A stretch of DNA of 55,369 bases from Candidatus Nitrosocaldus tengchongensis. GTDB taxonomy: Archaea > Thermoproteota > Nitrososphaeria > Nitrososphaerales > Nitrosocaldaceae. Below, piece by piece: positions 1 through 8,848 of the stretch; the first letter of the stretch is position 1, and the number at the start of each line of letters is the position of its first letter. The notes under the pieces are model-generated. The model was not told the DNA's origin and searched no databases. It saw only the letters and a list, made by a program, of their open reading frames with translations. Both the position numbers and the translations under genes were made by a program. The stretch lies in NCBI GenBank assembly GCA_013538675.1, contig JACAFJ010000006.1:1-55369 (forward strand), read 5' to 3'.

Positions 1-340
1 TTGTACCATTGTTGAAATCAACCCTAACTATCCATGTGCCTAACATATCTGGTATGAATGTATCATATACTTCTCCTCCAGATAATGCTACATTCTGCGT
101 CCTTGCTATGCTACTATCAGGTCTTATCCATGTGAATGTTATATTATCAACATCGGAACCAGCTACAAGTACTTTAGCAGTGATATCCTCTCCAAGGGTT
201 ATAACCCCATCTGATGGATTACTATCTTCCAGTAATAGTAATGCAGCAGCATCAATAGCATGTGCTGCCCTCAGTTGTATGCTACTAACAGTTGCTAGCA
301 ATAGTACTGCTACTAGCGTATATACAGCTATCTTCCTCAT
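1..340 (-). CDS. Secreted protein, N-terminal part (truncated at window edge)
   Basis: The minus strand reads open from an ATG at 340 to the window edge, giving 113 residues of a longer protein. The first 28 or so residues form a clear signal peptide: MRK, then a hydrophobic core (VYTLVAVLLLATV), then a small-residue stretch ending near AAHA. The mature part looks beta-rich, with GEDITAKVLVAG and a TFTWIRPDSS segment typical of Ig-like or cell-surface domains. No family can be named from this fragment. A TATA-like box lies about 20 nt upstream, so the mRNA is probably leaderless. The overlapping plus-strand frame is a shadow, because only the minus frame has the signal peptide and a placed promoter. 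Confidence 0.75.
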   Translation of the reverse strand, partial: MRKIAVYTLVAVLLLATVSSIQLRAAHAIDAAALLLLEDSNPSDGVITLGEDITAKVLVAGSDVDNITFTWIRPDSSIARTQNVALSGGEVYDTFIPDMLGTWIVRVDFNNGT

Positions 341-355
341 TGCTAATAGTATATC

Positions 356-367
356 ATATATATAAAT
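356..367 (-). promoter_or_regulatory. TATA box of the secreted-protein gene
   Basis: The minus strand reads TTTATATATATG, centred about 21 nt before the ATG at 340. No Shine-Dalgarno precedes that ATG, which fits a leaderless archaeal transcript. Confidence 0.5.
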
Positions 368-423
368 TTTTAGCTAAATTAAGAGAAAGTAACAAATCTT
401 CTATAATATGTGCTATATAACAG

Positions 424-451
424 ATATTCTATAACATCTGTTATAGAATAT
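424..451. repeat. Perfect 12-bp inverted repeat with 4-nt loop
   Basis: ATATTCTATAAC, then ATCT, then GTTATAGAATAT. All 12 positions of the arms pair. It lies between the end of pyrK and the start of the secreted-protein gene, both on the minus strand. It could act as a terminator or processing hairpin for the pyrDK message or as an operator for the downstream gene. No T-run follows directly on the minus strand, so a classic intrinsic terminator is not clear. Confidence 0.7.
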
Positions 452-532
452 GTATTAAATAAGATTGTTGCTACTCTTCACTATCATATTCTTATCTCAA
501 GAGTTGGTCTAATAATCTCAGCCTACCTATCT

Positions 533-1339
533 TCATATCTTTACAAGCATACCGCTCTTATCCCTTGTATATGCCCCAAACTCCTTGCATGCTAGAATAT
601 CTCTAGCATCCATAACAGGACCATCCTTGCATAGCAAGTATCTGCCCATACAGCATGAGGAGCATAAGCCTATTCCACACTTCATTATCCTCTCCAAACT
701 TGCTTGAGCATCTATAGCATGCTCTTCAGCCATCTTTAGAACCTTGAGCATCATTGCTTCAGGACCACAGGTATAGATCATATCAAACCTCTCTCCTTTG
801 CTTGAAGCATCCTCAAGCAGAGCCTTGAGCATATCGCTAGCATAACCCTTGAAGCCATAACTCCCATCATCAGTGCATACAATAACCTTGCCTCTACTTC
901 CTACAAGCCTTCTAGCAAGATCCTCAAAGATAACCTCATCCCTGCTCCTAGAGCCCATGATGAACGTTACCCTTGCTCCTGATAACATCTTGCATAGCCT
1001 CAGCAATGGTACTAGTCCAGTACCCCCTCCAACGATGACTGTGTTGCCATCTCTTGCACTGAATGCCCTTCCATATGGACCTCTTATACCTATCATACTA
1101 TCTTCATGCATGTTGTATAGAGCAGTGGAGGAGTGCCCATGCCTCCTAACCGTTAGTGCTGCATAACCTGCTCTATCATAAGGATCTAGCATAACGCTCA
1201 TTGGTATCTCATCGACCCTAGGTATCCATACCATTAGGAACTGCCCTGCCCTTGCCTCATATGCAAGATCATCCTTGAAGATAAGTGTGCGTACCGTTGG
1301 GCTCTCATCCCTCACCTCCTCTATCCTTACAAGCCTCAT
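533..1339 (-). CDS. pyrK: Dihydroorotate dehydrogenase electron-transfer subunit
   Basis: This is the FAD/[2Fe-2S] subunit of class 1B dihydroorotate dehydrogenase, passing electrons from PyrD to NAD+ in pyrimidine synthesis. An N-terminal ferredoxin-reductase-type flavin barrel has PMSV where the family has PISI. A nucleotide-binding domain carries GGGTG (about residues 104-108). The C-terminal cysteine cluster MKCGIGLCSSCC...C supplies ligands at about C221, C226, C229 and C237. I chose the ATG at 1339; a TTG at 1378 in frame would add 13 charged residues (DNDRDKDR) and overlap pyrD by 17 bp. It follows pyrD in the same direction and is surely co-transcribed. Confidence 0.9.
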   Translation of the reverse strand: MRLVRIEEVRDESPTVRTLIFKDDLAYEARAGQFLMVWIPRVDEIPMSVMLDPYDRAGYAALTVRRHGHSSTALYNMHEDSMIGIRGPYGRAFSARDGNTVIVGGGTGLVPLLRLCKMLSGARVTFIMGSRSRDEVIFEDLARRLVGSRGKVIVCTDDGSYGFKGYASDMLKALLEDASSKGERFDMIYTCGPEAMMLKVLKMAEEHAIDAQASLERIMKCGIGLCSSCCMGRYLLCKDGPVMDARDILACKEFGAYTRDKSGMLVKI

Positions 1340-1361
1340 CCTATCCTTATCCCTATCGTTA

Positions 1362-2318
1362 TCAGTACCTGTGAGCAATGCCTATCAACTCCCTTATGCT
1401 CTTCAAACCCTTCTTTGCTAGATACTCTCTTATGCCATCATTCACCTCTCTAAATACATCTAACCATCCATCTCCTATAGCACTTCCTATCTGTACAGCA
1501 TATGCACCAGCAAGCATGAACTCAACTGCATCTCGCCAGTCATATATGCCTCCACACCCTATAACTGGCACTCCTGCCCTATACATTTCGTATACACACC
1601 TTATGGCTATCGGCTTTATCGCTCTCCCAGATAAGCCTCCAACCTTATTGCTTAGAACAGGCATGCATGTCTCAACATCTATAACCATTGCTCTAACTGT
1701 GTTTATTGCTGTAACTGCATCTGCACCAGAGTCTATAGCAGCCTTTGCTACTTCAAGCATATCAACTGCTCCAAGCCCAAGCTTTGCTATTATTGGTTTG
1801 CTTGTAACTGCTCTTATGCCTTTGATTATCCTGCTCACAAGTTCAGGATCATCACCAACCTCTAACCCTACTCTCTCAACATGGGGGCATGATAGGTTTA
1901 GTTCATAACCTACAATGCTAAGATGGTCTAACCTCTTAACCATCGATACAAACTCATCAATGCTAGAACCTACAAGGTTCACTATTATAGGCATCCTATC
2001 ATCACTATTATTGCTCCTATTATCCTGTGTAGCATATGCATAACCTTTATCATAACCATACATACTCAACTCGTGCACAAAGTGATCTATTCCAGGGTTT
2101 GCTAAGCCTACTGCATTAACGTAGCCAGAGTCAACCTTCACTATTATTGGCCCTCTATACCCTTCTCTAGGCTCTACACTTATGCTCTTGCTTACCACTG
2201 CTCCAGCACCAGCATCATACACACGCTTCATAACCTCATATGATATGCCAAGTATGCCAGATGCTAGCATAGTAGGATTTCTAAGCCTTATACCAGCAAA
2301 CTCTACGCTAAGGTCCAC
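1362..2318 (-). CDS. pyrD: Dihydroorotate dehydrogenase, class 1B catalytic subunit
   Basis: A flavin-dependent enzyme oxidising dihydroorotate to orotate. It shows the N-terminal LRNPTMLASG motif, the NLSCPH active-site segment with the class 1 catalytic cysteine at C144, and the C-terminal IPVIGCGG-like phosphate-binding glycines (PVIGCGGIYD, then QIGSA). The Cys rather than Ser base together with an adjacent pyrK makes this class 1B. The only usable start is GTG at 2318. Residues about 88-108 contain an inserted Asn/Ser/Asp-rich loop (QDNRSNNSDD) not expected in the family. A short AT-rich region separates it from divergent nop5. Confidence 0.93.
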   Translation of the reverse strand: MDLSVEFAGIRLRNPTMLASGILGISYEVMKRVYDAGAGAVVSKSISVEPREGYRGPIIVKVDSGYVNAVGLANPGIDHFVHELSMYGYDKGYAYATQDNRSNNSDDRMPIIVNLVGSSIDEFVSMVKRLDHLSIVGYELNLSCPHVERVGLEVGDDPELVSRIIKGIRAVTSKPIIAKLGLGAVDMLEVAKAAIDSGADAVTAINTVRAMVIDVETCMPVLSNKVGGLSGRAIKPIAIRCVYEMYRAGVPVIGCGGIYDWRDAVEFMLAGAYAVQIGSAIGDGWLDVFREVNDGIREYLAKKGLKSIRELIGIAHRY

Positions 2319-2393
2319 AGAGCATGAACATTGATCGCATTATATAATGCTACATTTTTAATAGGCTTTATTCATCCAAGAATATGAGTGAGT

Positions 2394-3758
2394 ATGAGCA
2401 GGTGCAATCTACTCTTGCTGGAGAATGGGATAGTTGCTATAGATTATACTGATGGGTCCATCAAGGTTATAGATGTGTTGAGGTTCAACAGGGAGAACAT
2501 GGCTAGAGAGTACAGCATGATCAAGAGCGGGCTGGATGATAACAGGTTATCATCGCTACTCTCATCACTCAAGGCAAAGGGTTACACATCACTTGCATGC
2601 AATGATCCCATACTTGTAGATACTGCCATAAAGCATGGGTTCTCTGCTGTAGAGATGAGCGCTGAGGATAGGTTAAAGGTACAGCATAACAAGATGGTTA
2701 TAATGGTTGAAGCAGAGCTTGCTGAGGATGAGCACGATGCACTCCTTGCACTGCATGAGTTTGCACTAAGCCTATCATCACTCAAGGTTGCAGAGGCATC
2801 TGCAAGACCTGATCAGCATATAATCCAGTGCATAAATGCTATAGATGAGTTGGATAAGGTTGTGAACATCATGGGGGCAAGGCTCAGGGAGTGGTATGGT
2901 TTGCACTTCCCTGAGCTTGATGGTATTGTACAGAGCATCTCATCATACTGTGATATAGTGATAAGGCTGGGTAGGAGGGATGCAGTTACCGTAGATGCAT
3001 TAAGGAGCATAGGCTTGCAGGATGAGAAGAAGGCAGATGCTATAGCAAGGGCAGCACTAACAAGCAAGGGAGGCATGATAAGCGATGAGAACCTCATCCT
3101 TCTCCAGAGGCTTGCTGAGGAGACCAAGCACCTCTCCAGGCAGAGAGATACTTTAGCAGGGCATATGGAGGATGAGATGGCTAGGGTGGCACCAAACCTG
3201 AAGGATATACTTGGAGCAACCATAGGGGCAAGGATGATAGCAAAGGCTGGAGGGCTTGAGAAGCTAGCGTTGCTACCTGCTAGCACCATTCAAGTTCTAG
3301 GTGCAGAGAAGGCATTATTCAGAGCATTAAAGACAGGTACTAGACCACCAAAGCATGGCATAATATTCCAGCATCCATCTGTGCACTCAGCACCAAGATG
3401 GCAGAGGGGCAAGATCGCTAGGGCAATAGCAACAAAGGTTGCTGTTGCAGCAAGGATAGATGCATTCACAGGGGCAAGGGATGATGCACTTCTAGCAAGG
3501 TTGAATGAGAGGCTTGAGGAGATAAGGGAGAAGTATAGGGAGCCAAGACAGGAGGAGGAAGAAGAGGGAGGAGAGGAAGGAAGGAGAGAGGGAGTAAGGG
3601 TTGAGAGGGGAAGAAGAGATAGAGGGAGGAGAGGAAGGGAAAGGGAAGAGAGGAGATACATGTATGAGAGGGGAAGAATCAGGGATGAAGAGAGGCATAA
3701 AGATAGAGGTAGATATAGAGGGAAGAGAAGAGGAGTAGGAAGGAAGGAGAAAAAGTAG
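2394..3758 (+). CDS. nop5: Nop5 (Nop56/58-type) C/D-box sRNP core protein
   Basis: Scaffold of the archaeal box C/D ribonucleoprotein that guides 2'-O-methylation of rRNA and tRNA; it bridges L7Ae-bound sRNA and fibrillarin. The central coiled coil is followed by the NOP domain, recognised by GAEKALFRALKTG, HGIIFQHP and the RGKIARAIATKVA helix. After about residue 385 comes a roughly 70-residue tail of almost only E, R, G and K, much longer than needed for the fold. ATG 2394 is preferred; GTG 2388 would add two residues. Fibrillarin follows after 12 bp. Confidence 0.95.
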   Translation: MSRCNLLLLENGIVAIDYTDGSIKVIDVLRFNRENMAREYSMIKSGLDDNRLSSLLSSLKAKGYTSLACNDPILVDTAIKHGFSAVEMSAEDRLKVQHNKMVIMVEAELAEDEHDALLALHEFALSLSSLKVAEASARPDQHIIQCINAIDELDKVVNIMGARLREWYGLHFPELDGIVQSISSYCDIVIRLGRRDAVTVDALRSIGLQDEKKADAIARAALTSKGGMISDENLILLQRLAEETKHLSRQRDTLAGHMEDEMARVAPNLKDILGATIGARMIAKAGGLEKLALLPASTIQVLGAEKALFRALKTGTRPPKHGIIFQHPSVHSAPRWQRGKIARAIATKVAVAARIDAFTGARDDALLARLNERLEEIREKYREPRQEEEEEGGEEGRREGVRVERGRRDRGRRGREREERRYMYERGRIRDEERHKDRGRYRGKRRGVGRKEKK

Positions 3759-3770
3759 AGGTTGATATGC

Positions 3771-4454
3771 ATGCTTGAGGTAGAAGGGGCAGAGGAGAAG
3801 GGCATAAAGGTTGTAGAGGTTGGAGGGGAGGAGAGGCTATGTACAAGGAACCTTGCAAGAGGTATACAGGTTTATGGTGAGCAGTTGGTAAGCATAGATG
3901 GTGTAGAATATAGGCTATGGGATCCTTTCAGGAGCAAGCTTGCTGCTGCAATGATCAAAGGTCTCAAGCATCTACCCATAGATGGATCAAGCAGGGTACT
4001 CTACCTTGGTGCATCTACAGGCACAACTGTAAGCCATATCTCAGATATAGCATACAAGGGTATAGTTTATGCAGTTGAATCAGCGCCAAGGGTTGCAAGA
4101 GAGTTGATAGAGAGGGTTGCAAAGTATAGGAGGAACGTTATACCTATAGTTGAGGATGCTAGAAGGTATGAGCAATATCCTGCTATGGCAGGGAAGGTTG
4201 ATGTAATATACTGTGATATTGCACAACAGGATCAGACTGATATTGCAATAGCAAATGCACAAGCATACCTCAAGGATAAAGGTTACCTCATGCTTATAGT
4301 TAAGACCAGGAGCATAGATGTTACAAAGGAGCCAAGGAGCATAGTTGAGGAGGAGGTTGCAAAGTTGAGGAAGAATGGCTTCTCAATAGAGAAGGTCATA
4401 TACCTTGAGCCATTCGATAAGGACCATGCTATGGTTATAGCAAGGTATAAATGA
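3771..4454 (+). CDS. flpA: Fibrillarin-like rRNA/tRNA 2'-O-methyltransferase
   Basis: SAM-dependent catalytic subunit of the box C/D sRNP, partner of the upstream Nop5. It shows the YRLWDPFRSKLAAA entry, the SAM-binding VLYLGASTGTTVSH motif, acidic motif VYAVE, the VDVIYCDIAQ motif and the C-terminal LEPFDKDHAMV strand, all standard for archaeal fibrillarin. Length of 227 residues is normal. The ATG at 3771 has a GAGGT element about 8 nt upstream; a TTG at 3762 is in frame but lacks support. The pair nop5-flpA is an operon. Confidence 0.95.
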   Translation: MLEVEGAEEKGIKVVEVGGEERLCTRNLARGIQVYGEQLVSIDGVEYRLWDPFRSKLAAAMIKGLKHLPIDGSSRVLYLGASTGTTVSHISDIAYKGIVYAVESAPRVARELIERVAKYRRNVIPIVEDARRYEQYPAMAGKVDVIYCDIAQQDQTDIAIANAQAYLKDKGYLMLIVKTRSIDVTKEPRSIVEEEVAKLRKNGFSIEKVIYLEPFDKDHAMVIARYK

Positions 4455-4481
4455 TAATGGATGAAGGTTTTACACATTATT

Positions 4482-5276
4482 CTAGATACTTGCAAGCAAC
4501 GATCTTACAGGCTTCCATGAGTACCTTATGAAACTAAACCTATGGCTTGTATGATCCCTGCTATCATTATTGTTGCTACTACTACTGCTTTTAGTGTTGT
4601 TGAATTCATTTACATATTTGATATGGGATACATCGGTAATTGAGATGAGGTTATTATGTTCATCTATGCTGGAGTAAGATACATTAGCATCATCCCCTCC
4701 TACTATACCATTGGCAAATAGGTATCTTATGAACCTCCTAGTCCTGATATCTGAAGGATAGCCTGAGCCAAAATCGCCATACCTTCTCTTCACATCATCT
4801 ACCATGCTATCTCTAGTAACCTTTGCTATTATCGATGCTGCTGCAACAAGCACGTTATCTCTATCTGCCTTGTGTGCTGAACTTATCATCATCATTGATA
4901 CATCTTTATCAAGCATCCTTGCTATCATTGCACTGAACCTCTCTGGCTTTGTATCACAGGCATCAACATATGCTAGTAATGGTCTGAGTCTGGATAGTAC
5001 ATCTGCAAACATCCTTGCTTCTAAAAGGTTAAGAGCATGCTTACGCACATACCCATCTATAACCCTAGGCTCTGCTATGCATACAGCAGATGAACCCAAC
5101 TCAAGTATCCTGTTGTAGAGCATGATCCTACTCCTCCTATCAAGGAGTTTGGAGTCCTTCACTCCTAATTCAGTTAGTCTCTCTATGCTATCTGCCTCTA
5201 TGGATACAGCAGCAACAACAAGGGGACCTATAACTGCACCCCTACCTGCCTCATCTACCCCTGCTACCTTATTCAA
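4482..5276 (-). CDS. rnhB: Ribonuclease HII
   Basis: Removes RNA primers and misincorporated ribonucleotides from DNA. The N-terminus has the VDEAGRG signature (D8, E9); D105 in AYVDACD and D138 in AHKADRDN followed by AAASIIAKV complete the acidic catalytic set. The domain ends near residue 195. The remaining about 65 residues form an unusual tail rich in Asn and Ser (NTKSSSSSNNNDS), ending in a short basic-hydrophobic stretch. No ATG is available; TTG at 5276 lies three residues before the conserved VAGVDEAGRG, so it is the likely start. A plausible TATA lies about 25-35 bp upstream. Confidence 0.93.
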   Translation of the reverse strand: MNKVAGVDEAGRGAVIGPLVVAAVSIEADSIERLTELGVKDSKLLDRRSRIMLYNRILELGSSAVCIAEPRVIDGYVRKHALNLLEARMFADVLSRLRPLLAYVDACDTKPERFSAMIARMLDKDVSMMMISSAHKADRDNVLVAAASIIAKVTRDSMVDDVKRRYGDFGSGYPSDIRTRRFIRYLFANGIVGGDDANVSYSSIDEHNNLISITDVSHIKYVNEFNNTKSSSSSNNNDSRDHTSHRFSFIRYSWKPVRSLLASI

Positions 5277-5349
5277 TTCAATACCACTTCTTGTTTATAG
5301 AGGATTAATAAATCGTTTTTGCAAGTATGTATGTATGACATATATCACG

Positions 5350-6279
5350 TCATATTTTACTGTTATTATTAGCCCTCCTATCACTTACTATGGATAGGAT
5401 TATCGATGCCCCTATTATGCTTAGGGTTGATGTTACAGCAACCTCCTTAGGTATCTCTACATGGAAGCCTTCAAAGAGGAACTTCACCCCTAGCAATGCT
5501 AGTACTACTCCCAAGCCCTTGTTTAGGTACTTGAACCTGAATAGTATGTGATCAACAAGGAAGTAGAGCGATCTCAAGCCTAGGACTGCTGCTATATTTG
5601 CTGTATACACTATTGTAAAGTCTTTGGATATTGCTAGGGCAGCAGGTATAGAGTCTATGGCAAACATTAGATCACTAGCCTCTATCGCAAATAGCACGAG
5701 TATGAGGGGAGAGAGTAGCAGGGGGCTCTTTGTGAGAACGAACCTGTTACCATCATACTTATCTGCTATTGGTAGATAACGCTTGGCAAATCTAACTATA
5801 GGGTTCTTCTCAACATGGCTTAACTCCATAGTATTCCTCCATATCTTAACCCCACTATACACCAGTATTGCAGCGAATATGAAGACTATCCATGGTAATG
5901 CTTCAAGCGCTGCAATGCCAGCGTATATGAAGAGCGCTCTCATCACTATAGCACTTATAACCCCTACATACAGTACGATGGGTCTTGCAGTAACTGGGGT
6001 TGCAAAGTAACTGAATATGGCAGCGAATACAAAGAGGTTATCAACGCTCAGAGACTTCTCAAGCACGAATATGGTGAAGTAGTCTAGGACATCAGATGCT
6101 GGATACTCATAACTCAGGAACACTCCAAATGCGACTCCAAAACCTATCCATATAATGCTCCATATAGTAGACTCTTTTATGCTCATACCATGCTTCCTCT
6201 TCATCCCTATGAGGAGATCAACTGCTATGAGTACTGCTATTATTATATGGAACTCGAGTAGTGTTAACGTGCTTAACAA
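5350..6279 (-). CDS. terC: TerC-family integral membrane protein
   Basis: A multi-pass protein (about eight or nine hydrophobic segments) of the TerC family, members of which are linked to tellurite resistance and, in bacteria, to metal (Mn) export. It has the two hallmark acidic motifs, EKSLSVDNLFVFA and SDLMFAIDSIPAA. The substrate here is unknown. The start is TTG at 6279, with GGTGAT about 7 nt upstream on the minus strand as a plausible Shine-Dalgarno. Length of 309 residues is typical. Neighbouring RNase HII and THEP1 genes point the same way but give no functional hint. Confidence 0.88.
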   Translation of the reverse strand: MLSTLTLLEFHIIIAVLIAVDLLIGMKRKHGMSIKESTIWSIIWIGFGVAFGVFLSYEYPASDVLDYFTIFVLEKSLSVDNLFVFAAIFSYFATPVTARPIVLYVGVISAIVMRALFIYAGIAALEALPWIVFIFAAILVYSGVKIWRNTMELSHVEKNPIVRFAKRYLPIADKYDGNRFVLTKSPLLLSPLILVLFAIEASDLMFAIDSIPAALAISKDFTIVYTANIAAVLGLRSLYFLVDHILFRFKYLNKGLGVVLALLGVKFLFEGFHVEIPKEVAVTSTLSIIGASIILSIVSDRRANNNSKI

Positions 6280-6338
6280 TATACCATCACCAACTTACTT
6301 TCAACCATCGCTTTATACACCTACCCATCCTAACCATT

Positions 6339-6902
6339 TTATCTTTTATCCTTCTTCTTTATAGCATCAAGTAACATTTCAGGAAGAGAGCCTCTATTCT
6401 CCTCGTTAACCTCTATGATCATGGATACCCTCTCCTTATACTTGCTTATAATCCAATGCCTGAACCTCTTGTGTATAACTGCAAGAACTATGGTATCTTC
6501 CCTCCTCCTCCTACTGCTACCGCTATACACATCTAGCAGATACCGAAGAGACTCTACAATATCTGGAGAGAGTAACTCCATAGGCCCTATCTCATCGAAT
6601 ACTATAACCTTGTTACAATCCATACTCCTGAGAAGCATAGTAGCAGCAGCCTTGCATCCATCAAGATCGACACCATACCTTCCTATTCTAGGCCCATCTA
6701 TGCCTATCGATGCTAGCCTAGCCCTTGAACCATCTGTAACATCGATGAACTCGAAGCCTATCCTCCTCTTGCTAGCATCATCTCTAACCTCTTTGGCTAC
6801 AACACCACCAACACTCATACCTTCTTCCTTGAGAAGCTCTACTAGCCTAAGGAGTACGGTACTCTTCCCTATCCCAGGTTCACCAGTGAGCAGTATGAGC
6901 AT
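6339..6902 (-). CDS. THEP1-family nucleoside-triphosphatase
   Basis: A P-loop NTPase of the THEP1/NTPase_1 family (cancer-related NTPase in animals). It shows Walker A GEPGIGKST at about residues 7-15, a Walker B VIVFDEIGPMEL near residue 100 and the family's GRYGVDL segment. Members hydrolyse NTPs in vitro; the cellular role is not established. ATG at 6902 places the P-loop six residues in, as usual. Ends in a lysine-rich tail (IKKKDKR). Divergent from trm1 across 36 bp. Confidence 0.9.
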   Translation of the reverse strand: MLILLTGEPGIGKSTVLLRLVELLKEEGMSVGGVVAKEVRDDASKRRIGFEFIDVTDGSRARLASIGIDGPRIGRYGVDLDGCKAAATMLLRSMDCNKVIVFDEIGPMELLSPDIVESLRYLLDVYSGSSRRRREDTIVLAVIHKRFRHWIISKYKERVSMIIEVNEENRGSLPEMLLDAIKKKDKR

Positions 6903-6938
6903 ACATGTATTTATCCAATAGTTCTAATAAACCATTAA

Positions 6939-8138
6939 ATGATGGAATGGCTCAAGGAGATAGTTGAAGGTAGCACAAGGTTACTTGTACCAGAGGTATC
7001 ACTAACTAGCAGTGTACCTCCAAAGCAACCAGCATTCTACAACCCAGCAGCAAGGGTGAGTAGGGATATATCCATAGTAGCATACAATGCGTTCATTAGC
7101 AGGATGATGGAGCGGAGCTTTGCTGATGCACTTGCAGGGATAGGAGCAAGGGCGTTGAGGGTTGCAGTTGAGGTTAAGAGCATGGATGAGGTTTACATAA
7201 ACGATGTAAACCCCATTGCCATAGAGATAGCGAAGAAGGCATCTAGCCTTAACAAGGTTGAGAACATCTGCAGGTTCAGCATAGATACAGCATACAGGTT
7301 CCTTGTAGAGCACTCAGCAAGAGGCTTAAGGTTCGGTATAGTAGATATAGATCCATTTGGTACACCTGCACCTTATGTTGACTGTGCTTTAAGGGCTATT
7401 GTAGATGGGGGGATGCTTAGTATGACAGCAACAGATACGCCTATCCTCCATGGCATATATCCAAGGATAGCGTTGAGGAGGTACCATGGCAGATCGATGA
7501 GATGTGAGTATGCTAATGAGATAGGGCTTAGATTATTGCTAGGGATGCTCAGTATGGTAGCATCTAGGCTGGAGATGGGTATAGAGCCATTATTCGTGCA
7601 GAGTACTAGGCATTACATGCGTGTATATGCTAGGATCAATGTAGGCTCTAGCAGGGCAGATGAGATGCCATCAAGGCTAGGCTATGCATACCATTGCAAT
7701 TCATGTGCCAATAGGTTCATAGCATGTATGGATGAGTGTAGAGAAGTATGTGATGTATGTGATAGTGCTAGGCTCACCAAGGCTGGACCATTATGGATTG
7801 ATAGGATGATGGATGAAGGTTTTGTGGATTGGATGAACAGGATTATAGATGATGCTACTACAACAACATATGCTCTCAATCTGGATAGGCAGACAGTAAA
7901 TATAGTAAGGATAGCAAGGGAAGAGAGTATGCTAGGAGAAGAAGCACTATACTATACAGTCGATGAGGTTACAAGTATGCTCAAGGTTAGGCCCCCAAGT
8001 ACTGCAAGCATACTAGATGCATTAAGGAGCAATGGATTCAAGGCATCCAGAACATGCTTATCATTTAGAGGTTTCAGGACCGATGCCAACATAAAGGAGA
8101 TATGCTCTATCATAAGAGCACTAACGATTGATGGTTAA
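6939..8138 (+). CDS. trm1: tRNA (guanine26-N2)-dimethyltransferase Trm1
   Basis: Methylates G26 of tRNA using SAM. Diagnostic pieces are AFYNPAARVSRDISI near the N-terminus, the catalytic DIDPFGTPAPYVD motif, the MTATDTPILHG segment and the C-terminal domain with RHYMRVYARI and zinc-type cysteines (YHCNSC ... CDVCD). At 399 residues it is close to the archaeal enzymes. It starts with two ATGs at 6939 and 6942; the first is used here. Convergent with rlmE downstream. Confidence 0.95.
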   Translation: MMEWLKEIVEGSTRLLVPEVSLTSSVPPKQPAFYNPAARVSRDISIVAYNAFISRMMERSFADALAGIGARALRVAVEVKSMDEVYINDVNPIAIEIAKKASSLNKVENICRFSIDTAYRFLVEHSARGLRFGIVDIDPFGTPAPYVDCALRAIVDGGMLSMTATDTPILHGIYPRIALRRYHGRSMRCEYANEIGLRLLLGMLSMVASRLEMGIEPLFVQSTRHYMRVYARINVGSSRADEMPSRLGYAYHCNSCANRFIACMDECREVCDVCDSARLTKAGPLWIDRMMDEGFVDWMNRIIDDATTTTYALNLDRQTVNIVRIAREESMLGEEALYYTVDEVTSMLKVRPPSTASILDALRSNGFKASRTCLSFRGFRTDANIKEICSIIRALTIDG

Positions 8139-8173
8139 TCGACAACTGGCTCATCCATCTATCTATCCATCCA

Positions 8174-8827
8174 TCATAGTTTGTTCATCATAACTCTATC
8201 CATCCTCTCTTTAGATTTGAAGCCTTTGCATACTAGATATAGTTCGCTACTCTCCTTCCTACTTGCCTTTGGTTTGTGTATATAAACTCTCTTGAAGTGT
8301 ATCCTAACCTCATCTATAAAATCCTTGAGCATATCGCCTTCAAAGACCTTGAGCACTGCGCTCCCATCCTGCTTGAGCAGTGCTTTTGCTACATCAAGCA
8401 CTCTCCTACTCAGGTATATCTGCCTTGCATGGTCTAAACTCCATATTCCAGAGAGGTTTGGGGATACATCCGAGAGTACAACATCGACATCCTCATCCCT
8501 TAGAAGGTCCTTGACCATTACTGCTAGTGTATCATCCTCAACACTCATGCAGAGGAACCTTACATTCGCTCCAAATTCACCATCCTTTCCTCTACTACCC
8601 ATCTCTTTAACATCAACACCTATAACTAAACCATCAGAGCCAACAGCACGACTAGCAACCTGTAACCAGCCACCAGGATAGCATCCTATATCAAGAACCT
8701 TATCCCCCTTACTAAATATATGGAAGGATCTGTTTATCTCTAACAGTTTATATGCAGCCCTACTCCTATACCCTTCCTCCTTTGCAAGCCTCCTATAGTA
8801 ATCACGTTTAGCCTCCTCTAGTCTCAT
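8174..8827 (-). CDS. rlmE: 23S rRNA 2'-O-ribose methyltransferase RlmE (FtsJ)
   Basis: SAM-dependent ribose methyltransferase of the FtsJ family. It contains the RSRAAYKLLEI entry, the SAM motif VLDIGCYPGGWLQVA and the complete K-D-K-E catalytic tetrad (about K27, D120 in LSDVSPN, K160 in VLKVFEG and E195 in SSELYLVC). The C-terminus ends shortly after the fold, without an added TRAM domain. The target is inferred from the family to be the 23S A-loop uridine. It is followed on the same strand by nothing for 35 bp and converges with trm1. Confidence 0.93.
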   Translation of the reverse strand: MRLEEAKRDYYRRLAKEEGYRSRAAYKLLEINRSFHIFSKGDKVLDIGCYPGGWLQVASRAVGSDGLVIGVDVKEMGSRGKDGEFGANVRFLCMSVEDDTLAVMVKDLLRDEDVDVVLSDVSPNLSGIWSLDHARQIYLSRRVLDVAKALLKQDGSAVLKVFEGDMLKDFIDEVRIHFKRVYIHKPKASRKESSELYLVCKGFKSKERMDRVMMNKL

Positions 8828-8848
8828 CCCTTACCCATTCCTTCCTTC

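Noticed and set aside
9-365. Plus-strand open frame of about 118 codons at the window start
   Set aside because: It is the shadow of the minus-strand secreted-protein gene, which has a signal peptide and a TATA box.
533-1339. PyrK seeming to lack the RxYS flavin motif
   Set aside because: PMSV aligns with the PISI variant usual for PyrK; the protein is complete.
3290-3805. Minus-strand open frame opposite the nop5 tail, very Leu/Ser/Pro-rich
   Set aside because: It arises from the purine-only sequence of the nop5 tail read in antisense; composition is not protein-like and there is no promoter.
8140-8175. CATC/TATC-rich short repeats between trm1 and rlmE
   Set aside because: Too short and degenerate for a defined repeat; just simple sequence between convergent genes.
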